A DNA stretch of 64,000 nt from Dromaius novaehollandiae (lineage: Eukaryota; Chordata; Aves; Casuariiformes; Dromaiidae). The notes below the pieces were generated by a model, which ran no database searches, was not told the origin of the DNA, and worked only from the letters and a program-made list of their open reading frames with translations. The stretch covers positions 19,449,001-19,513,000 of the forward strand of contig NC_088102.1 of assembly GCF_036370855.1 (NCBI RefSeq), in the 5' to 3' direction. The translations under genes were made by a program, and so were the position numbers. This document shows positions 52,801 through 61,800 of the stretch, piece after piece; position 1 is the stretch's first letter; every line of letters begins with the position of its first letter.

Positions 52801-55800
52801 GAGGCAGCTGCAGAGACAGTGCTGGACAAAGGAGCCTGGGCAGCAATAGATGCTGGAGAGGATGAGGTGCACATGGTCTGAGTGGCTGGGATGGATCTGA
52901 GAGACAGTGAAATTCCAGCTTTTGCCTTCCCTATCTTGTAGGTAATTTATCTGAATGAAAGACCCCTCTTGACCAGAGGGAGAAGAAAAAAATCATCCTA
53001 TGGTCATATTCCTGGAACAAATAGGGTATTGCACATGTCTGTTGGATTTAGGAGCTTTACCTGCTTTCATGTCCTCTAAATCATTTTGCTTTAGGCTGTG
53101 GCAATTTTACCTACAGTTTGTTCGGTCATGAGCAAAAAAGTTGTAAAAAAATAGTTTGTGAGAAGATGAAGTCTTTGACTGTTTTCTAGAATGCAAGGAG
53201 CTGAAAAGAAACCTGGAAGTTTAATTAAAGGATTTAGGAAATTTTTACAAGAATCTGACTTGCAGAGCAATGCTGCTGACATTACAGGATTTATTCTCTC
53301 TTCACTGTACTGTACAGTAGGCATCTACTAAAAAAATCTTTTGAAACAGTCATAGTCCCACCCCCCTCCCCCCTCCCCAGGACTTCAACTTTTTTGATAC
53401 CTTTTTCAAATTACAAGTCAAGTTTGTGTACAACTGAGCCCCAAATCCCTGCTAATAAAAGCCTATAGAAACTGTTTTTCATTAAAATCGTAAAAGATGT
53501 AGACTCCCACTGGGGTATTTTTTCATGCCTGTTTCCTTCCTTATTTTATTTCATAAGTCTCTAGAGACACAAAGGTTCATTAAAATATAAAGTTAATAAC
53601 AAAGCACTGCCTCAATAGTGTAAATTTAGAATTCAAGCTTTTTCAGGATGTTGCTACAGTTGGGAAAAATAGTGCTTGTGTGCTTCACCACTTCCCACCT
53701 GCTCCACAGGTCCACTGGCTGCTGCGTGCAGGTACTACACGCAGTGATGTTCCCTCTGATCTGTTGGAGGAAAATCAAGTAGAAACACATAGAGAAGCTG
53801 CACAACCCCCAAATTTCACACGCTTGGGCTCTCTCTCCATCTTTTCCCGTTTCTCTCATATCTTTCCTTCTTTTCCTACCCCTTCTCACAGAAGAGGGGG
53901 ATAAGTATTATCTCGATTCCTTGATCCTCTGTTGTTGTTGTTGTGGTGTCTCCTAATCTCTTTGCCCGCCTCCTCCCTGAATGCTGCCATCTGTTTCTCA
54001 CTCTGTCCCCTGTAAGGGGGGTGGGGTGGGGTGGGTGGTCTTGTCTCACGGCTCTGCAGTGCAGGGATGCTCCCAGAGTGCCCAGGTGGTGGTTGGGTTC
54101 CCGCCGCCCAAGAAAACCTACCAGCCCTCTCACTGTTGGGAGCAGATGGTCCCTCTGCAGATCTCCTGGGTGGCTGGCTCCTTTGCAGGCGCAAATATGA
54201 AGCCTGAGAGCAGCTGCCCTGGAATTTTTGAAAGGGTGTATATCTTTTTAAAAATTAAAATAAAATAAAAATTTTTGAATTAGTATCTTTTTTCTCAGTG
54301 CTAGTTTGCATCCAGTCTGTCCACTTCAACCTGTGGATACCTGGCTACTGAGAGCTGCCCCAGACCTAAGCACGCGCATCCTGCCGTGAAAGACACTCTC
54401 CTGGTAAGGTCAGCTAAGACACAGGGCTGGGTGGACCTGGAGGAGCTAGTGTAAGGAAACCTGCGTATTTCTGCTTATGCTGGGCACAGGGAACTTTACA
54501 ACCTCTTTACATCAACGCAAATCGTCTTTTGAAAAAGATCACAGAATGAATTACTGTTCAAGAGGCATAATTGAATTGGAGATAAAGATCACTTGCTTTT
54601 GTTCGATGTACATTGCAGCATATGTGCACTGTCCTGAGCACAGATCTTAGTTGCTGCACTGTGTAATAATTCTAGATGTGCTTCTGATTCGCTTGGTAGC
54701 TTGGGCACTGTACTTAAGGATGTGGTACCTCAGCTCTTGTGTGTGTGAAATTAAAGGGGAGAGTGGTAATTAATCCCTTCCTGGGTTGTTCTGGGATTTA
54801 ATTGAAAAATCTCTGTAAAGTCCTTTAAATTGGTGAAGAGTTGTTTTATACTTGTACTCTATTTCTTCTAAATATCTCCTGTAAATAATGTTACTTTGAG
54901 GCTTCAAAATTTTACTCAAGCCTAGCTTGAGTGTGAATGATCCCTGAGTACTTTAATGCCAACACGCCATTTCCACCCAATGGGAAGCAACTCCTGAATG
55001 AAAGCTAAGAGAATTGAGGGAAGTGTAGCTCAAAGCATTCACATAGCATCTTTTAAAACATTTGTGCAGCCTACAGAGTAGATGTGTTAACTAGACCTTG
55101 TAGTCTTAAAAGTGTCTCTAGTGGGTAGCATAGTCTCATTTCTGTTACACGTGCATAGCATGTCTGCAAGCATAAAAATCTTATAAAAAATATCCTTCGG
55201 AAAAAATCTGACAGGAAGTTTTTCTGTGAGAGCTGCTGTTGTGGAGAGCAGACTGCTAAATTTTTTCAAACAGCAAACTAACCATCTCAGGATTACTTCA
55301 AGTCTCTTAATTTCTCATTGCTTTCCTTAAACTCTGCACTGGCCTTCCCTGCTGAAAGGGCTGCCATTTCTCACGCATCAGAGTTCCCTGTCCATGTGGC
55401 AGGCCTTGGTGGAGACAAGGCCTCTGAGTGCTACTTCTAGGTGAGGTTAGTCCCTGGTGGGAGAACAAGGTTGACCTTGTTAAGTTAATCTGAGTAATAA
55501 CTAAAGGTGCTTCACCTCGCAGGGTCATGCAGTGTCACTGATGCAAATCGCTTATCTCAGGGAAAGAAAAACACTGTTCATGAAGTGACAATCTTTTCTT
55601 TTTATGACCCTTTCTACATTTACAGTTATGTCATTCAGAATCACGAAAAACAATCAGATGTTCAGACTGAAATGTTATTTTTATATTAAATTGTAGCTGT
55701 ACAGAAGAGAGCAGGCCACATATGCTGCTAAATAGGGGGAGAAGAGCAAGAAAGATCATGTCTTTCAAAAAACAGTTTTTACATATCCTGCAGAGAAAGA

Positions 55801-58800
55801 CATTTATATTTACAGGGTAAAGTGAAAACTAGCAGGTCTGAAAAATGTCTGTGTCTGAAGAAGAGTATTTCACCTGCGGTCTTAATGATAAATAATGTGG
55901 CACTTGGATATTGAGAATCCTAGTGTAGATTCATACAGTACACTGGTAATTTCTGTAGAACACCCTCAAAGAAGCATTTCTAAAATCAACTTTTATGAAA
56001 GCTGTTGAAAAATCTGCTTAACAAGTAAGATATATTTAAAGGCTATCTAGGGCATATATGTTTTAAAAGGAAATCAGAAAGCTTATTTCCTAAGCGCTCT
56101 CTACACATGGTCGTGCTGCACGTGAGGTTTTTGGCCTGCAAGCGAGCCCTTGGTGGCAGTTGGGGTCTGTGTGCCCTTGTGCATCCGTGGGGCTGGGGCA
56201 GTGGAACTGATGAATCAGTTTGACTCCGCTTCCCCACTCTGGGGTTTTGTCTGTGCTTCTGACTTGATGCCCACTACAGCCTTGCAAGGGCATGGTGTTG
56301 GTGGATTAACACAGTTAAATTCAGAAATTATTAAAAAAAAAAAAAAAAGTGCCTATTTATAGATAGGAGCAATTGAACACTCAAGGAAAGCAGGATATAA
56401 AAGGAGAATGTTTATCTACAGTTACCCACTGTGTATCAGGAAACACATGCAGAGGGATGAGAGAAAACTACATAGCCCATTTCTCTCTCTTCTTCACCCA
56501 GTGTGGGTGGGGTCAGGATTTTCCAGAATGTCTCATTTTGAATCTTGGTGGTTCTTATTAGCTGCACAGTGGATTTCCATCTTCTGCGAAGCTCTTTGCC
56601 TTCAATCTCTCTTTGTCTATCTTTGATATACCTAATTTTCTTTGGTCCCCAACAATCCACGCTTTAATTTTGTTGAAAGAAGATCTGAAGTTGGCTCAAA
56701 GCCACACCAATTCCCCTTGTGCGGCTTCCTCCTCTTAACCTTAGAAGGAGTCATGCAGGCCTGTTGGTTGCAGCAAGATTCCCTGCAGTAATAGCCTGCT
56801 TATATCTCTTACCCCCCAGTGGTTCCAAGAGCATATGGTTAGCTGCATATTCTGCCTTCTACATCACTCATTTTTTCATCCCTCTTAGCACATGGGGTTT
56901 TTGCTTCAAAGTGTGAACATGCTTTGCTGCAGAACAGAGGCAGAATTAGCTGCTAAAAACATATCTGCTAAAGAGAGAATTTATGTGCATAGAATGACTT
57001 TCTTCAGTTTAGGGAAAATTTTTGGTTCTAAAATAGTTATTACTCAAATTTAGGACAAGTTCTTTGAGAACAATGTTCCTTTGCTCCTGCCCATTTTTTT
57101 CCCCTGTTAATTGCAAAACAAGGGGCAAGCATTAGGAATACGCATAAGCCTTTTAAAAGAAAAAAGTTTTTTCATCAGCAAGAAAAGCCTCAGAAAATGT
57201 AGGTGGTGATAGCATGTTGTGGAAAAGAGTCTTGCTGAAGTTGGGATTTTAAAGTAGTCCATAGGAACTGTATCGTCCCTGGAAAATAGAGTAATGTAAC
57301 AGGCGTGTGTATATTGTTCAGGCACTTCTTCAAAGAAGGTATTATCTGTCTTTTAGGAGGGTATTACTTTTGGAGATGATGACTTGCAAGTATTTGATTT
57401 ATGTGGGTTTTTTCTTCTTTTTTTTCTTTCTAGGTAAAAGTATGGATGAAATTAAGAAGCTGCTGCTGTTGGTTCTGGGTTGTGCTGTGCAGGTAAATGT
57501 TCATTGCAGACTTGAGAAATACCATTTTTTGCATCTGTTGTTATTTTGGGGCAGAGAAAATCCAGCCAAAGGTCAGTGCTGTAGCAACAAATCTCCAGCT
57601 GAAGATAGCTTGTGATCTGAAACTATGAAAAGATGCAGTAGGTGAATGAAATAAGTTGCAGGGGGAGAGGGAGCACACTTTGCCATAGCAGTAGTTTGTT
57701 GCCAATACTTGAATCAATCACAGGATATGTAGTTTTGCAACTAAGTAGTCCACTTTAATAACAGAATACAAAAAGATAAACCTTTGAATAGTGTTGTTCA
57801 TCTCAAGATTTTTGTTGGTTTATTTTTCTATTATTTTAAAATGTGTAAGAGTATAACAGCATGTGTTAATGCAAAGCAAATAGATAAGCTAACAGACTCA
57901 ACACTTTTGTTTAATGAATCCTGACTATTTGCATATGTTTTTTGAATATTATATGGGTAGAAAATCCTAAATGATTAGATACGCTGTATATTCATGTGGA
58001 GATTTTTATGCAGTGTTTATTAAAATAAATGGACAGGCAACACAGATGGGAAACTCCCCAGAAATACACACAGTTATCAGATAAAGAAATCTGTGTTCTG
58101 CCCACCAAACCTCTGTGGTGGTAAACAATGGAGGCCTTGCTGGCTAGCCTTTGCTTATAATTGACCTTGTTTGTAGGTCTGTTTGGTGTGTTTTGTCATG
58201 CCTTAGGACATTTACCCTGCTCAACTGTGTCAAGTCAATTATGTCAGAGTAATGCTGTCTTCATGTGGCTGCTCTGAATTTTATCTTCCTGTTACATTGC
58301 AACACAAAGAATAAAGGTCTGATTTGGCAAGCTGTTTTGCATCCGCGGCCTGCATTTACAGTTCGGAGCCTCTTTGCAGTGAAATGAATGACCAGACTCA
58401 GAATCAGACCCAAAAGGGCCCCTGCAGATGGTAGAAAAAGTAGTTTAAAAAAAACTTCAAATGTTTAACTTCTATTTTGCCTTCTAGTAACAGCTCTTCA
58501 TTTTAATGTTATTAATGTACAATTGCAGACGTAGATAGTGGGAGATGTTTGTGGTTTTCTTTAAAAAAAGACAAACAAACAAACAGACAAAAAACAACCC
58601 TTTAGTAGAAGACTTACTAACATCTGTTTGTCTGAAATATCACTCAATTTTATCCAGAAGGTTCCTCAGTCCTATTTTCTATTTAAAGCACATGTTGATT
58701 TAATTCCCAAGAAGCAAAATGCAGGCTTGCTGTGAACACAGTTTGAAGTGATGCACCTCTTTTCACTGCCAAAGCCACACAAAATGCAAGCAGCTAAGCA

Positions 58801-61800
58801 GACAGGATAAATGATGCAATGTAAATGTAAAGCTTGTACTCGCCTGGTTTACATTTGTGCAACTCCATTAATGAAACTGTGATGATTTCCTGTGTCTGTC
58901 ACCCCACCCCTTGATCTCACTGTGTGTTGGGCTTGTTTTTTAAAGAGTAAAACCAACCATTTTAACTTAGCCTTAATTGTACTGACTGTAAAATGTTTCA
59001 ATAGTTTAATGCATGATTCAGTTCACATCCCATTTGTGCAAGTGTTATAACTTCTAGTGTGCCAAAGTGCCGAACTTGAACGTGTTGTCATTAGCAACCC
59101 AGGAATTCTTTTTAAATTTTTTTTATTTTTAATGAGAATGTTACAGTAAGTCTTTAGGTGTGTAACCTAAATCGTTACAGGGAGTGCTTTCTTTTAACAG
59201 TGTGAAAGAAAAGAAGAGTTTATTGAAAGAATAAAACAACTGGATATTGAAACACAAGCTGCTATTGTGGCACACATTCAGGAGGTAGGACTCTCAGCGT
59301 TGTCTGTTTTCACTTTCCATCTTCTCCTTTCCTTGACTCAACATATCAGGTTTTTTGCTATTGAAAAGTTAACGTTTGAAGTTTCATAATGGGTTTTATT
59401 AACTTCACAGAGAAAAATGATTATTCTATGAATGTAGTATCGTAATCGTAATGTTTTTGAGTGCAGGTGTAAAAACTCTAATAAACTACAATTTAAGGAA
59501 CAAATAATGGAAGTCTAAGACAGGAACTTACTAACACTTAAAAAAAAAAAATCTGCTTTCTAAAAAGGCTTTTCAGAGGGGAGTAAAAAAAAAAATTCTG
59601 TGAAATAAGCTGTAATAAAGAACATGGTTATAACAAAAGCAGAAGCATTCTTTAACTTAGCTTGAGAGAGCCTTTCCACTTGACTGACAATTCTGCTAAA
59701 TGAATCAGAGGAAACCAGCTGTGTAAGGTGGCAGTTAAAACAAACAGTGCTAGCAACAATGAGACATTTCTACACAAGTGAGATCCTCCCATCTATAGCA
59801 CCTGCACACTGCCAAGTCACTGGAAATGGGGCTTCCTCACAAGAGGCACCAACTTCATTGTTCAGTGTGGGATCTACTCCCTTCTCATTCATGTAGGTAG
59901 TGACCACCCCAGTGCCTGAAGTAAGACAGTTGCATACTTTTTACTATAGAAACATATGTCCTATTGACTGTAATATGTACCTGATCACTTTTAAAATTCA
60001 GTCTTAATTATTATTAAAAAAAAAAATGAATACTAGAAACTACTGGCCAGTGTTACAGTTGAGGTAGTCATGTCTATATAATTTCCAGCCTGTTTTTGGT
60101 GAAATGTGATATCTTTTTTTAAGTGACTGGTAGATGAGTCTGGGAGGTGCAGCATATATAGCAAACAAATTTACAAATCAGCTAATGAGAAGACTTTGTT
60201 GTTGTTGTTGTTCCTATTCTCAGGTGACTCACAACCAGGAGAATGTCTTTGATTTGCAGTGGCTGGAGCTCCCAGACATGGCTCCAGAAGAACTGGAGTC
60301 TCTCTCCAGGAGTATGGTTTTCTACCTCAAGAGGCTCATTGATGAGAGAGATGAGTGCACAGAAGTATGATGATACCTCTCTCTCACATAGTGCTCGTGT
60401 GGAGCAGTTGATGCAAGCTCTGTTCCTTCTGTTGTGTCTTGTTTGTGCCTTTGGTCTCTTTTTGTTCTGAGCCTTTCTATTATACCTCTGAAAATCTGTA
60501 GAAAGATTTTGACTTTTCCATTGGTTCCTAAATAAACACCTTAAGTGTGGTACAGTGATTGGTAAGAGGAGTGCATGCAGTGGAGAGACCAAAGCATTTG
60601 AAGTTGTGAATTTGTCTTGAGATTTTTGTTTCTACCTGTCTGTTTAGCCCTTCACGTTACAGTGATGGCTTGCCTATCTCTCCAGTGATACCTACCATTA
60701 TTGGTTCCAGTGTCATCATTAGTTTTTTTTGTGTGTGTGAAATCAGCCCTATCTGCTGACTCATCAGCTCCTTTCCCTTCAGATCTTTGGAGGAGGCTTC
60801 TTCTCTTCTTTAGCCTGATTTTTCCGTTATGCATGTGACTTTGTAATTATGTTAGTTAAAAATGTTAGTTTTTACAGTTTGTATGAATTCTCCAAGCAAA
60901 ATAGACTGCTAATTTTGATCTAGTCATCTGAGCATGGTGGAGATTTCTCTTCTTGTCTGTGTAACTTTCCTACCTGAGTATCACTTGAATTCTTTATAAT
61001 GACAGCATAATAATTTTTCATGTTTATAAATCATTTTAGATGCTTGAAAAACACAATGTATAAGTATTATTATTTATCTCTTAAAACCACATGCTTTTCT
61101 CTGTTTCCAGGTGATTGTAGATCTCACTCAAGAGAGAGATTATCTACAGTCTCAGCAACCACCAAGTCCTCTGAAAGCACCAAGTCCAGATTCATCACCA
61201 AACCCAGCCAGCCCTCGTTCTAACGAAGACAAACAGCACCTTGCAGTTGAGCTGGCAGACACAAAGGCTAAATTGAGAAGAGTCCGGCAGGAGCTGTGAG
61301 TCACCAGCAACTTGTGCTTCTAGAGATACTTGTGTGTTGAGACTTGTGCATACTGAAAATACAGTTGCCTCTCAGCTTCCCTGCGCTAATCTCCATGGGA
61401 ACTCTCAGGATCATGTCTTTCAAATTCCTGTATTCATATCATTGGGAAGCTAGAGTGGATGCGCCATCTTTTTTTTTCTTCTTCTTTCTTAACTGATCTT
61501 AAACACAAGTGGCTACTTTCATGTTTCTTTTTGTCTCTCATCTCTCTCTTCCCCTGTTCAAAACACCAGCTGCTAGCAGCACTGTTTAATAATTAGTGGA
61601 AGTTCAGAGGACAGTGAAGTTAGCTATGACAGCACTAGCATCCACTGAGATTTAAACAGAGATACTTGATATAAAAATAGAGTTGCAGTCTCAAATCCAT
61701 GATATGTGGTGTCACAAGAAAATACCTCTTGCTCTTATGAAGCTGGCATGCCATCAAAGAAGTTCCATGTTCAGAATATACTTGGTGACTTCTGTCTTCC

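Larger units (their letters stand above)
50080..57433 (+). other. CCDC88C: CCDC88C intron 4 (7.4 kb)
   Basis: GTGAGT donor and TTTCTTTCTAG acceptor. It holds a MIR-like remnant near 50341, a purine-rich segment at about 52220-52920, C-rich and G-rich quadruplex-type motifs on opposite strands (53357-53378 and 54016-54035), and an A16 run at 56333-56348. No exon or RNA gene is evident. Confidence 0.85.
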
